A stretch of 52,736 nucleotides of DNA from CALJEL01 sp041082235. GTDB taxonomy: Bacteria; Nitrospirota; Thermodesulfovibrionia; Thermodesulfovibrionales; CALJEL01. Both the position numbers and the translations under genes were made by a program. Below the pieces are notes generated by a model that saw only the letters and a list, made by a program, of their open reading frames with translations, was not told the DNA's origin and searched no databases. The stretch's first letter is position 1. Every line of letters starts with the position of its first letter. Shown one piece after another: positions 6,715-15,682 of the stretch. The stretch spans positions 1-52,736 of the forward strand of contig JBDOIG010000091.1 of assembly GCA_041082235.1 (NCBI GenBank), written 5' to 3'.

Positions 6715-7775
6715 CAAAGGAACTCTGTTACATAGTTGACCAGATAAGCAGGGAGAAGGCAATACCAAAGGAGGTATTGCTCAATGCCCTTCAGTCTGCC
6801 CTTCAATCAGCAGCAAGGAAGAGATTTGGTGGAAGGACAAATATTAATCTCAGGATTGATCCTAAGACCTGTGCTATAACAGTCACAGAGGCAAAGAAGG
6901 TCGTGGAAACTGTCTCTGATGCTGATCAGGAGATTTCCCTTGATGAGGCAAAAAAGATAAAGACAGATGCAGCCCTTGATGATATAGTGGAGCTACCCAT
7001 ACACCTTGAGGATTTTGGAAGAATAGCAGCCCAGACAGCCAAACAGGTGATACTCCAGAGGGTCAGAGAGGCTGAGAAGAATGTAATTTATAATGAATTT
7101 AAGGATAAAAAAGGAACTGTTGTCTCGGGTACTGTGATGCGAAGGGAGAAGGGCAATTACTATGTCAGTATTGGAAGGGCAGAGGCAATACTTCCTGTTA
7201 AGGAGACGCTGCCAAATGAGAACCTCAGGCGGGGCGATATCATAAAGGCATATATAACAGATGTGCAGGATACATCAAAGGGCCCTGTGATTTTACTTTC
7301 AAGGACAGTACCAGAATTTGTTGCAGCGCTTTTTAAGATGGAGGTCCCTGAGATAGCTGATGGAGCAGTGATACTAAAAAATATAGTAAGGGAACCAGGG
7401 GAAAGAACAAAACTGGCAGTTTATTCTTCAAATCCTGCCATTGACCCTGTTGGTTCCTGTGTCGGGATGAAGGGCACGAGGGTTCAGGCTATTGTAAGGG
7501 AATTAAGAGGAGAAAGAATAGACATCATCCCCTGGAATGATGATCCACGGGTTCTTATTGCAAGGGCATTAAGTCCTGCTCAGGTTGAAAGGATTGGAAT
7601 AAATGAAGAGGAAAAGACTGCTATGGTCATAGTGCCTGATGAGCAACTTTCAATAGCCATTGGTAAAAAGGGGCACAATGTCAGGCTTGCCATGAAACTC
7701 ACTGGCTGGGATATAGATATAATGAGTGAGAGCGAATATTCAAAGGCAAAGGCCGAGCAGGAGGTTAAGGAGTAG
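6711..7775 (+). CDS. nusA: transcription elongation/termination factor NusA
   Basis: 354 residues, the compact NusA without the C-terminal acidic repeats of enterobacteria. Order: RNA polymerase-binding N-domain (1-125), S1 domain (about 130-200, GTVVSGTVMRREKGNYYVSI), then KH1 and KH2 (DPVGSCVGMKGTRVQAIVREL and LSIAIGKKGHNVRLAMKLTG). It binds the RNA exit channel, promotes hairpin-dependent pausing and termination and joins antitermination complexes. That is relevant here because the window also encodes a NusG paralogue and two attenuator-controlled leaders. It overlaps rimP by 4 bp, with recG directly downstream. Confidence 0.97.
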   Translation: MTKELCYIVDQISREKAIPKEVLLNALQSALQSAARKRFGGRTNINLRIDPKTCAITVTEAKKVVETVSDADQEISLDEAKKIKTDAALDDIVELPIHLEDFGRIAAQTAKQVILQRVREAEKNVIYNEFKDKKGTVVSGTVMRREKGNYYVSIGRAEAILPVKETLPNENLRRGDIIKAYITDVQDTSKGPVILLSRTVPEFVAALFKMEVPEIADGAVILKNIVREPGERTKLAVYSSNPAIDPVGSCVGMKGTRVQAIVRELRGERIDIIPWNDDPRVLIARALSPAQVERIGINEEEKTAMVIVPDEQLSIAIGKKGHNVRLAMKLTGWDIDIMSESEYSKAKAEQEVKE

Positions 7776-7783
7776 AAAGCAGG

Positions 7784-9859
7784 GTGCAGGGAGTGATGAA
7801 CTCCATTCAATATGTTAAGGGAGTAGGTAGAGAGAGAGCAAAATTACTGGAGAAACTCGGAATCAAGTCCCTGAAAGACGCCTTTTATTACCTTCCAAAG
7901 AGGTACGAGGATAGAAGATTCCTTAGATCTATCGCCCAGCTCAGATACGGAAAGATAGAGACTGTAAAGGCAAGGATTGTCTCTGTAGAATTAATAGAAA
8001 GGAAAAGGCTTAAGATACTGGAACTGACACTGAGTGACGGAAGCGGGGTGCTCAGGGCAAAATGGTTCAATCAGCCTTATCTCAAAAAGGTCTTTCAGCA
8101 GAATCAGGAGCTTATACTGAGTGGCATTGTAAAAAGAAATAGTTTCTGGGGAATTGGTTTTGAGATGGAAAATCCTGAATATGAGTTTATTGAAGAGGGT
8201 GATGAACTTATCCATACTTCAAGAATAGTTCCTGTATATGGCCTTACAAAGGGTATAACCCAGAGACAGATGAGAAGGATAATGTTTTCTGTTGTGAATG
8301 AGCATGCAGATTCTATTGAGGATTGTATGCCTGAAGAAATATTAAAAGAATTTGCCCTTCCCCCTCTAAGGGAGAGTTTATTGAATACTCATTTCCCTTC
8401 AGAATCCCTTGACCCTGACAGCCTTAATGATTTCAAAACAACCTATCAGCGCAGGCTTGCCTTTGACGAGATATTTCTATTCCAGATCGGGCTTTCAATT
8501 ATTAGAAAGAATAATTCATTCTCAAGGGGTGTTGCCTTTAAAGGAGAAGGCAGGCTTCTTCGGAGATTAAAGGAATCTCTTCCTTTTAATCTCACGGGTG
8601 CACAGGAAAGGGTTTTAAAAGAGGTAATCTCTGATATGAAGGCTCCCTATCAGATGAATAGACTGATTCAGGGTGATGTGGGATGCGGAAAGACAATAGT
8701 CGCACTTATGGCAATGCTCTTTGCAGTGGAAGATGGTTATCAGGCTGCGTTGATGGCGCCAACAGAGATACTGGCGGAGCAGCATTATATCAATATCCAC
8801 AGGCTTATTGAGGCTCTTGGATTGAAGATCGCCCTTCTCTCAAGGGGAGTGGATGAAAGACCACTGGAGCTTATAGAAAGGGGAGAAATCCACATCGTAG
8901 TTGGGACCCATGCCTTGATTGAGGAAGATGTTAAATTTAAGAAACTGGGTCTTGTGATTATTGATGAACAGCATAGATTTGGCGTAATGCAGAGGTCTGC
9001 CCTGAGGGCAAAAGGTGAGATACCTGATGTTCTTGTAATGACTGCTACACCTATTCCGAGGACCCTTGCACTTACACTTTATGGAGATCTTGATTATTCC
9101 ATAATAGATGAACTTCCACCAGGAAGATCTCCAGTCATTACCAGGGTGATGAATCAGTCCGAGAAGCAAGAGCTTTACAGGCTTATAAGAGAGGAGGTCA
9201 GGAAGGGGAGACAGGTTTATGTGGTATATCCTGTGATAGAGGAATCAGAGGAGCTCAATCTCAGGTCTGCTATACAGGGTAAGGAGGCCTTTGAAAAACT
9301 CTTTCCTGAATTCAGGATCGGGCTTCTTCATGGAAGGCTCAAGCCCTCTGAAAAGGAAGAGATAATGGCAGCCTTTAAGGCACACAAAATTGACATGCTT
9401 GTAAGCACCACTGTTATAGAAGTAGGTATAGATGTTCCGAATGCTACACTTATGGTTATAGTGCATGCTGAGAGGTTTGGCTTGAGTCAGCTTCATCAAT
9501 TAAGGGGAAGGGTGGGAAGGGGTTCTGACCAGTCCTATTGTATCCTCCTTGCTTATGAGCCCCTTTCAGAGGAGGCAAGGCAGAGGCTTCAGGCGATGGT
9601 GAAGTACAGTGATGGGTTCTCCATTGCAGAGCAGGACCTTCTTATAAGGGGGCCAGGAGAGTTTTTCGGGACAAGGCAGTCAGGGATGCCGGACCTGAAG
9701 ATAGCAAACATTGTTAGAGATGCTGAGCTTATACCATTTGCAAGAGAGGCTGCATCCAGCCTGATTAAGAGAGACCCGGAATTGAAAAGATATCCCTTTT
9801 TGAAGAATTCGGTTGAGGAATTCTGGCAAGGTAAGATAGAATTATTTGTGACAGGATAG
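7784..9859 (+). CDS. recG: ATP-dependent DNA helicase RecG
   Basis: 691 residues. It has a wedge/OB domain (about 1-160), then superfamily 2 helicase lobes: Walker A GDVGCGKT (about 298-305), DEQH box (about 392-395), motif III TATPIPRT, motif V STTVIEVGIDVPNA and motif VI QLRGRVGRG. RecG remodels stalled forks and branched DNA. The frame opens at GTG 7784; an ATG at 7796 (MNSIQYVKGVG) fits the usual RecG N-terminus equally well and may be the true start. It lies 8 bp after nusA and is probably the last gene of the rimP operon. A palindromic repeat with a T-rich end begins 28 bp after the stop and may terminate the operon. Confidence 0.96.
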   Translation: MQGVMNSIQYVKGVGRERAKLLEKLGIKSLKDAFYYLPKRYEDRRFLRSIAQLRYGKIETVKARIVSVELIERKRLKILELTLSDGSGVLRAKWFNQPYLKKVFQQNQELILSGIVKRNSFWGIGFEMENPEYEFIEEGDELIHTSRIVPVYGLTKGITQRQMRRIMFSVVNEHADSIEDCMPEEILKEFALPPLRESLLNTHFPSESLDPDSLNDFKTTYQRRLAFDEIFLFQIGLSIIRKNNSFSRGVAFKGEGRLLRRLKESLPFNLTGAQERVLKEVISDMKAPYQMNRLIQGDVGCGKTIVALMAMLFAVEDGYQAALMAPTEILAEQHYINIHRLIEALGLKIALLSRGVDERPLELIERGEIHIVVGTHALIEEDVKFKKLGLVIIDEQHRFGVMQRSALRAKGEIPDVLVMTATPIPRTLALTLYGDLDYSIIDELPPGRSPVITRVMNQSEKQELYRLIREEVRKGRQVYVVYPVIEESEELNLRSAIQGKEAFEKLFPEFRIGLLHGRLKPSEKEEIMAAFKAHKIDMLVSTTVIEVGIDVPNATLMVIVHAERFGLSQLHQLRGRVGRGSDQSYCILLAYEPLSEEARQRLQAMVKYSDGFSIAEQDLLIRGPGEFFGTRQSGMPDLKIANIVRDAELIPFAREAASSLIKRDPELKRYPFLKNSVEEFWQGKIELFVTG

Positions 9860-9886
9860 TAAAACGTAGTGGCCGATAGAAAAAAG

Positions 9887-10036
9887 GCAGGATGCCTCAA
9901 AGTCTTTACAAAGCGACGATTTTTATTTATTATGTAACAAGAGGTTTTCACCGAAAAGATGCTCTTAGCTATGAATAGTAAGCTAATTAATAACATTACA
10001 TTAAGGTGTCGCAGTAAAGCCTTTTCGGCATTCTGC
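9887..10036. repeat. intergenic palindromic repeat, copy 2
   Basis: The left arm (9887-9917) and the reverse complement of the right arm (10008-10036) share GCAG-n-ATGCC, AAAG-n-CTTTAC and GCGAC, so the ends form a long imperfect stem of about 30 bp. A-rich sequence flanks the left arm and TTTTATTTT follows the right arm, giving it the look of a large intrinsic terminator for recG. The interior differs from copies 1 and 3, while the arms match copy 3 closely (AAAGCCTTTTCGGCA is identical). Confidence 0.75.
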
Positions 10037-10094
10037 ACATTTTATTTTCAAGGTGATTTGAAGCATCCTTTTGGCGGTTTTGAGGTAAAACTGT

Positions 10095-10424
10095 ATGCTT
10101 GACATGGTGAGAGATAATATAAAGAGGGCCTGGACAAAGTTTCTGGGATGGTCAGGTCTCATCTCTGAGAGGGTGAGGGTTGAGATAGCTGTAATAGGAA
10201 TAATACAGGAGATAAAGAGGATAGACGAGAGGATTGAAGAGATTTACAAAACAGTTGGCAAGAGGTTCTTTGAATTGAAACAGATACAGGAAAAGAATAT
10301 CCTTAAAGATGAAGAGATAACAAATTGCCTTTTGGAGATACAGAGACTTCTCAAGGAGAAGGAAACCCTTCTTAAAAGGGCATCAGAGATAACAGAGGTC
10401 GGGGAGCAGAGATCGGATGTTTGA
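10095..10424 (+). CDS. small coiled-coil protein, unknown function
   Basis: 109 residues, strongly charged and helical. Residues about 20-100 have heptad-like spacing (IQEIKRIDERIEEIYKTVGK, then LLEIQRLLKEKETLLKRASE), predicting a coiled coil. No signal peptide or membrane segment. A GAGGT ribosome site precedes the ATG. It lies between recG and a prepilin peptidase gene, so a pilus or envelope role is possible but not shown. I do not recognise the family. Confidence 0.7.
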   Translation: MLDMVRDNIKRAWTKFLGWSGLISERVRVEIAVIGIIQEIKRIDERIEEIYKTVGKRFFELKQIQEKNILKDEEITNCLLEIQRLLKEKETLLKRASEITEVGEQRSDV

Positions 10425-10451
10425 TAACAATTCTCACTTGTCCTGTGTCAG

Positions 10452-11270
10452 ATGTCCAGAATCCGAAAAATCATGATAGATATTCCTCCTTCAATCCTCA
10501 GTATTTTTATCTTTCTCTTCGGGCTTGCTGCCGGTTCATTCATGAATGTCTGTATATACAGGATACCCAGGGGGCTTTCCATTATAAGACCTGCTTCAAG
10601 ATGTCCCCATTGCGATACCCCCATAAGGCCCTTTGATAACATACCCCTTTTAAGTTTTTTTATCCTTAAAGGAAGATGCAGGACCTGCGGTGAAAAGATT
10701 CACTGGAGGTATCCTCTGGTAGAATTGTTGAATGGTATCTTCTGGTTTTTGCTCTTCAATAGGTTCGGAGCATCCCTGGATGTCATGCCTGTTCTTTTTT
10801 TAATATCCTCTCTTATTGTAATAACATTTATTGATCTTGAGCATATGATTATACCTGATATAATAACAATACCCGGGACATTTCTTGGTATTGCCCTGAG
10901 CCTGTTTATCCCTGATCCCTTCTTCAGACTGGAAAGGCTTGGTCTGATGAACTCCCTTACCGGTGCCATTACAGGATTTTTATTATTTTTTATTATTGCT
11001 ATCCTTGGTTCATGGATATTCAGGAAAGAGGCAATGGGCGGTGGAGATGTAAAGCTCATGGCAATGGTTGGAGCTTTTACAGGGTGGAAGGGTGTTATAC
11101 TTACCACATTTGCAGGCAGCCTGATTGGTTCCATAGCCGGGATAGCTATAATCCTCAGAAAAAAAACTCAGGATACGGTTATCCCCTTTGGTCCCTACCT
11201 TGCAGCTGGTGCAGTTGTGAGTATTTTTTATGGGCAGGAGATAATGGGTGTATGGTTAAGGTGGCTATAA
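10452..11270 (+). CDS. pilD: type IV prepilin peptidase/methyltransferase (A24A family)
   Basis: 272-residue inner-membrane protein. The N-terminal methyltransferase-associated domain carries two zinc cysteine pairs (CPHC and CRTC, about 55-80). The aspartyl peptidase sites are in FIDLEHMIIPD and GGGDVKLMA. About seven hydrophobic helices follow. It cleaves and N-methylates type IV prepilins and type II pseudopilins; none of its substrates is in the window. The ATG at 10452 has a poor ribosome site and an in-frame ATG at 10473 is an alternative. The stop precedes repeat copy 3. Confidence 0.95.
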   Translation: MSRIRKIMIDIPPSILSIFIFLFGLAAGSFMNVCIYRIPRGLSIIRPASRCPHCDTPIRPFDNIPLLSFFILKGRCRTCGEKIHWRYPLVELLNGIFWFLLFNRFGASLDVMPVLFLISSLIVITFIDLEHMIIPDIITIPGTFLGIALSLFIPDPFFRLERLGLMNSLTGAITGFLLFFIIAILGSWIFRKEAMGGGDVKLMAMVGAFTGWKGVILTTFAGSLIGSIAGIAIILRKKTQDTVIPFGPYLAAGAVVSIFYGQEIMGVWLRWL

Positions 11271-11285
11271 AATTGCCAGTAAAAA

Positions 11286-11444
11286 GGTGCAGCCTGTCTC
11301 AAAGTATTTACAAGGCTATGATAGTCAGGATACAGGATTTAAGATACCAGATTCAGGATTCAGAATACAGGCTTTTAGGATTATTGTGTATCTTGTATCA
11401 TGGATTTAATGTGTCGCCATAAAGCCTTTTCGGCAACAGGCACC
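11286..11444. repeat. intergenic palindromic repeat, copy 3
   Basis: The outer arm GGTGCAGCCTGT pairs with ACAGGCACC at the right end. The sequence differs from copy 2 but pairing is kept, so the arms look compensated rather than simply copied. Shared elements are TCAAAGTATTTACA on the left and GTGTCGCCATAAAGCCTTTT on the right. The interior is close to copy 1. A-tract before and TTTTATTTT after again resemble a bidirectional terminator. It starts 15 bp after the pilD stop. Confidence 0.75.
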
Positions 11445-11499
11445 TTTTATTTTAAAGGGCTATTATATTCTTATTGGTATTTTTGGCTGTTCAGATAAT

Positions 11500-12732
11500 A
11501 TGCGTATATTGATTGGTGCAATATTAACAGGTATCTTTATTTCAACCATGGTAATTTTTCTTTCAGAAAAATCCATAAATCCCGTCCTTATATTTATGGC
11601 CATTATAACAGGCATTGGACTTATAATTGTATTTATCTCATCCATGAGAAATGCAATGAGGACAAAGACAGAAGAAAGAGAATTTATGATGGAGACCATG
11701 AGAGAGCTTATTTCACAGATGAAGGATAAACAGGTGGCTCTTGATATATTTAATGAAAATATCCTTCAGAGTGTTCCAAGTGGTGTCCTGAGTATAAACA
11801 GGGAAGGGATTGTAACAAAGATCAATGAGGCTGGTATGAATATCCTTAAAAGCTCAGATATTATCGGAAGGCCTATCTCGGAGGTAATTGGAGAGTCACT
11901 TCTTAATTATATCCTCAGGGAGGAATTAATAAAGAGAGATGAGGTGCTCTGCGAGATAGCTGGTAGAAAGGTGTGGCTCGGCTTCAGCATATCTCCTCTC
12001 AGAGACAGGAATAAAAATATTATCGGGAAGATAATAACATTTACAGATATAACAGAATTTAAAGATCTTCAGTCAAGGATTAAGCTGAAGGAGAGACTTG
12101 AGAGCCTTGGAGAGATGGCTGCTGGTATTGCTCATGAGATGAGGAACCCCATGGCAGTTATTACAGGTTATGCAAATATCCTGAGGAAAAAGGCAGACCC
12201 TTCAATTCAGGAGCTTGTTGAGGCCATTCAGAAGGAGATCTATCTTATTGACAGCATTATCAGGGATTTCCTGAGCTTTGCAAGATATGAGGAACCAAAT
12301 CTTGTTCCTGTAGATATGATAAGCATGGTTAGAGATATCCTTAATGGTTTTGAGATGCCAGAAGAGATTGAACTTAAAATTGAGATTGAACCTTCTGATG
12401 GTCTTATGGCTGATGAGACACTCATTAAACAGGCTATAAAGAATCTAATACAAAACAGTATTGATGCCATGCCAGAGGGTGGAAATCTTGAGATTAAAGG
12501 GCAAAAGATTCATAACTCATACAGGATTTCCATATCAGATACAGGCAAGGGCATTTCACCGGAGATAAGGGAAAAGATATTCATACCCTTTTTTACCACA
12601 AAGGAGCGAGGAACAGGTCTGGGGCTTGCTATAGTTCATAAGGTTGTTGCCGCCCATGGAGGAGAGATAGCATTTGATACCTCTGAGAATGGAACTACCT
12701 TTAAAATAACCTTACCTCTGGGCCCTTTTTAA
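11500..12732 (+). CDS. membrane PAS-domain sensor histidine kinase
   Basis: 410 residues. Two N-terminal transmembrane helices (about 1-20 and 27-47) with almost no periplasmic loop, a PAS domain (about 85-190, VPSGVLSINREGIVTKINEAG), HisKA with His212 in AAGIAHEMRNP, and HATPase_c with N-box NLIQNSIDAMPEG, DTGKGI and FFTTKERGTGLGLAI. It is of the PilS/NtrB class, whose partners are often sigma-54 activators. No response regulator is adjacent, so it is an orphan; the NtrC-type regulator at 18804 already has its own kinase. Its 3' end overlaps the convergent transglutaminase gene by 21 bp. Confidence 0.93.
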   Translation: MRILIGAILTGIFISTMVIFLSEKSINPVLIFMAIITGIGLIIVFISSMRNAMRTKTEEREFMMETMRELISQMKDKQVALDIFNENILQSVPSGVLSINREGIVTKINEAGMNILKSSDIIGRPISEVIGESLLNYILREELIKRDEVLCEIAGRKVWLGFSISPLRDRNKNIIGKIITFTDITEFKDLQSRIKLKERLESLGEMAAGIAHEMRNPMAVITGYANILRKKADPSIQELVEAIQKEIYLIDSIIRDFLSFARYEEPNLVPVDMISMVRDILNGFEMPEEIELKIEIEPSDGLMADETLIKQAIKNLIQNSIDAMPEGGNLEIKGQKIHNSYRISISDTGKGISPEIREKIFIPFFTTKERGTGLGLAIVHKVVAAHGGEIAFDTSENGTTFKITLPLGPF

Positions 12733-14691
12733 TCTACTGAAAAGCCCTTTATAGTATTTTAAATCAGTTTTTTTCTCACCAAATCTTGCTGATAGATAAA
12801 GTTCAATGAATTCTTCAAGCTCCTCCTCGGGAAGCCCTGACCGGAGTCCGTAGTTAAATACATCCAGAGGGGTTGATGAATCCCCGATGGAGAAGCCCCT
12901 TTCTTTAAGGAGTCTTTTTAATTTCACATAGTAGAAACTTACTTCTCTATGGGAAGACCTTTTTGAGATAATTATCTTAAAAAATAAAAAGCTCAGTATA
13001 ACAGCAGAGATGATGATCATAAATAAAAAGGCAATAGAAACAATGCCCATAGCATTTCTCATTGCTCTGGTAGCAGAAATAATGGAATCTTCTATTTTTA
13101 TCTTTATCTTTTCTGTAGATGTCTTGAGCCCCTTTACAATTTTTATCTGGTCTTCCCTGCTGAAGCTTACCACATATCTCTGCCATTGTAGTTTAAGGTA
13201 ATCAAGATAAAGAAATATCCCCGGTGGTTCTGGTTCAGGAGTTATCACCAATGGTGTTGGATCAAATCTTGACCAGCTTCCATCAATCAGTGCCTCAACC
13301 CATGAGTGGGCATCCTTCTGCCGAACAATAATATAGTTTCCTATATTATTTATCTGACCTCCTGAAAACCCTGTAATCACCCTTGCAGGTATCCCGATAG
13401 ACCGTAACATCAACACCATTGCGCTTGCATAATGCTCGCAGTATCCTTTTTTTTCTTCAAAGAGAAAATAGGATACAGGATCAACACCTGAAGGCGGCTC
13501 AGTGACTGTAAGGGAATATGTATAATTTTTTTTAAGAAAGGATTCTATAAAGAGCGCCTTTTCCTTATCAGTTTTAATTCCGGAGACAAGTCTTTCTGTA
13601 AAAGGCTGGAGAGTTTTTTTAAGAGATGCAGGTATCTGGAGGTACCGGGGATGAAATTTAACCTCAGGTAATAAGCGAGGGGAGCTCTTTACAACATAAT
13701 GTATCCTCCTTGCTCCCTTTCTTGGCAGATAAAGGGTATCAGAGAAATCTCTTTCCATTCTGTGAGCTGTTATATTTATTGAGACAGGTCTGTCCATTAA
13801 AAAAAGCACATCTGAGTCAACAGGTTCTAGAAGGATATCCTGTTCTACGGAATCTTCAGGGATCGGGGTCCTCAGTAGAAATTCCTCTCCTGTTTTTTTG
13901 AGGCTCCATCTTGTCTCTATAAAGGAGTTTGACCATGCCTGTCCATCAAAATAATCAAGTGTCATGCCCCTCCAGTAATAGGGGCCCTTTTTGAAGGGTC
14001 TGAGCTCAACCCTCATGACCACTGTGGGGTCAAGCTTGAGCTCACCCGAAGAAAGATCCATCCTCTCAGAAAAACCTGCATTTTTAATCCCCTTTATATG
14101 ACTTTTACCCCAGAGGCCGTATCTCAACCTTGGAAGACTTATAAAAAATATCGTTGAGAGGATGACTGTTGTTATCACCAGTAATACGAGGGCATTCTTA
14201 AGACCTCTTCCTTCAAGGGGTATTGAAATACCCAGTTGAAGAGAGGTCTTGATGTAATGTGCCATTATCATGACGAATATAAACAGGAATATAAAAAGGA
14301 TTATTATCGCTCCAAAGAGCATCTGCGTGGTGAATTCCGATGCAACCACAAGCTGTAAAAGAGACATAAAATAGACCTGTAGTGGGTCATAGGGCTCCTT
14401 TATATCAAAAGACTTTATTGCATGAAAAACAAGGCTGAGATGACCCACAGAGACAAGGTAATCTCCTGTTATAATAAAGACATCTATAAAAAATATAAAA
14501 AGGCCTGCAATGGATGAGAGACCTATTACGAACCTTGACCCCTGAGGTCTGTTTTTAATAAGTCTTATATACCCATATATCATTAAAAATAAAAAGGGAT
14601 AATAAACAGGATTGAGCTCTCCTGTGAATATTAATGTTAAGGAACCTGAAATGGCTATCAGGCCTGTAAGGACTTTATATCTCTGAGGCAT
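12712..14691 (-). CDS. transglutaminase-like membrane protein, TgpA family (DUF3488)
   Basis: 659 residues. Six or so N-terminal transmembrane helices (to about residue 195) are followed by a large periplasmic part with a transglutaminase-like core: catalytic Cys418 in KGYCEHYASA, His near 463 in DAHSWVEA and Asp in SRFDPTP. A late transmembrane helix (near 560) and a C-terminal cytoplasmic DUF4129-like tail complete it. The family is regularly linked to MoxR and DUF58 genes, as here, overlapping the DUF58 gene by 17 bp. Its physiological substrate is not established. Confidence 0.93.
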   Translation of the reverse strand: MPQRYKVLTGLIAISGSLTLIFTGELNPVYYPFLFLMIYGYIRLIKNRPQGSRFVIGLSSIAGLFIFFIDVFIITGDYLVSVGHLSLVFHAIKSFDIKEPYDPLQVYFMSLLQLVVASEFTTQMLFGAIIILFIFLFIFVMIMAHYIKTSLQLGISIPLEGRGLKNALVLLVITTVILSTIFFISLPRLRYGLWGKSHIKGIKNAGFSERMDLSSGELKLDPTVVMRVELRPFKKGPYYWRGMTLDYFDGQAWSNSFIETRWSLKKTGEEFLLRTPIPEDSVEQDILLEPVDSDVLFLMDRPVSINITAHRMERDFSDTLYLPRKGARRIHYVVKSSPRLLPEVKFHPRYLQIPASLKKTLQPFTERLVSGIKTDKEKALFIESFLKKNYTYSLTVTEPPSGVDPVSYFLFEEKKGYCEHYASAMVLMLRSIGIPARVITGFSGGQINNIGNYIIVRQKDAHSWVEALIDGSWSRFDPTPLVITPEPEPPGIFLYLDYLKLQWQRYVVSFSREDQIKIVKGLKTSTEKIKIKIEDSIISATRAMRNAMGIVSIAFLFMIIISAVILSFLFFKIIISKRSSHREVSFYYVKLKRLLKERGFSIGDSSTPLDVFNYGLRSGLPEEELEEFIELYLSARFGEKKTDLKYYKGLFSRLKRAQR

Positions 14692-15682
14692 AGAAGACCC
14701 TCTCTGAAGATTCCCTGAATCTTACAAGAGGTGAAGCATCGGACTGAAGTATTAATATTGATCTTCCCGCTGATTCACCTTCATCAATAAGACAGGAGAA
14801 GTCATCAGCGTATGATATAATGGCAAGATGGTCAAGTATCTTCCTCAGGTGTTCCATTCCTGTTCCAAAAGGTATGGTCTTGAGGCATGTAATAAACCTC
14901 ACATAATATCCAGCCTCTATAAATCTTGCTGAAAGAGAGGCTGCAAAGGAGATAGATTCCTCAAAAGCCTCCTCCTGTGGTGGTCTGAAGTTATCAAAAA
15001 AGACTGTTATCCTTATGGTTTCTTCTGTAGCTGATTCTTTTATCATAAGTTCTCCTGTCTTTGCTGTTGCCTTCCAGTGAATGAATCTCCTGTCATCACC
15101 ATATCTATACTGCCTGATCTTCTGAAAATCCCTTTCTCCTGTAAAGGGTCTTTTACCTTCACTTATGAAAGGGTCCATCAACAGGTCTATATCTTTTAAT
15201 GCAGGATAAATAAGAAGTGTTCCCTTAACATCCTGTCTTATGGAATTTTCTGTAAATATAAAAGGGAAACCTGTTTTGAGGATGAGCGTGTCCTTCAGAC
15301 TGAGCATACCCCTTTTTAAGGGTGTAACATTTATTGTTTTTTCGATACTTCCACCGGGTTTAAGTATATCTACATAATCAACAATCCTCAGCGGGCCTTT
15401 GGGAGGGGCACTTATGGAAAATGACCTTGAGCTTAGAAAGGACTTTTTCTTTGAGTATCTCAGTTTTATTCTGGAGGTTTTTCCAGCAAAGAGGTCATCA
15501 GATGGTTCTATCTCTATTCTGATTCCTCTCAGATTTACATAAGTAATCAAAAGTGATAGAAAGAAGATGGAGAGCATTACAGAGAGAATCAGATACATAA
15601 GGTTGTTGCCTGTATTTAATGATGCCAGGCCTATAAGGGATGTGGCAAGGACTAATCTGAAACCTTCCCTGGTAATCTTCAT
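14675..15682 (-). CDS. DUF58 protein (MoxR-associated)
   Basis: 335 residues. Two N-terminal hydrophobic segments (about 8-55) precede a beta-rich region and the DUF58 signature RQYRYGDDRRFIHWKATAK near residue 190, followed by a von Willebrand A-like fold without a clear MIDAS motif. DUF58 proteins act with MoxR ATPases, thought to place metals or assemble periplasmic complexes. Overlaps on both sides (4 bp with moxR, 17 bp with the TgpA gene) show one operon. Confidence 0.92.
   Translation of the reverse strand: MKITREGFRLVLATSLIGLASLNTGNNLMYLILSVMLSIFFLSLLITYVNLRGIRIEIEPSDDLFAGKTSRIKLRYSKKKSFLSSRSFSISAPPKGPLRIVDYVDILKPGGSIEKTINVTPLKRGMLSLKDTLILKTGFPFIFTENSIRQDVKGTLLIYPALKDIDLLMDPFISEGKRPFTGERDFQKIRQYRYGDDRRFIHWKATAKTGELMIKESATEETIRITVFFDNFRPPQEEAFEESISFAASLSARFIEAGYYVRFITCLKTIPFGTGMEHLRKILDHLAIISYADDFSCLIDEGESAGRSILILQSDASPLVRFRESSERVFYASEI

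Noticed and set aside
5922..11444. CRISPR array built from the three repeats
   Set aside because: Copies are kilobases apart, palindromic over 130-160 bp and separated by genes; no regular short repeat-spacer pattern and no cas genes.
11500..12732. Cognate kinase for the NtrC-type regulator at 18804
   Set aside because: That regulator has its own kinase 1 bp upstream; a link to the membrane PAS kinase would be guesswork.
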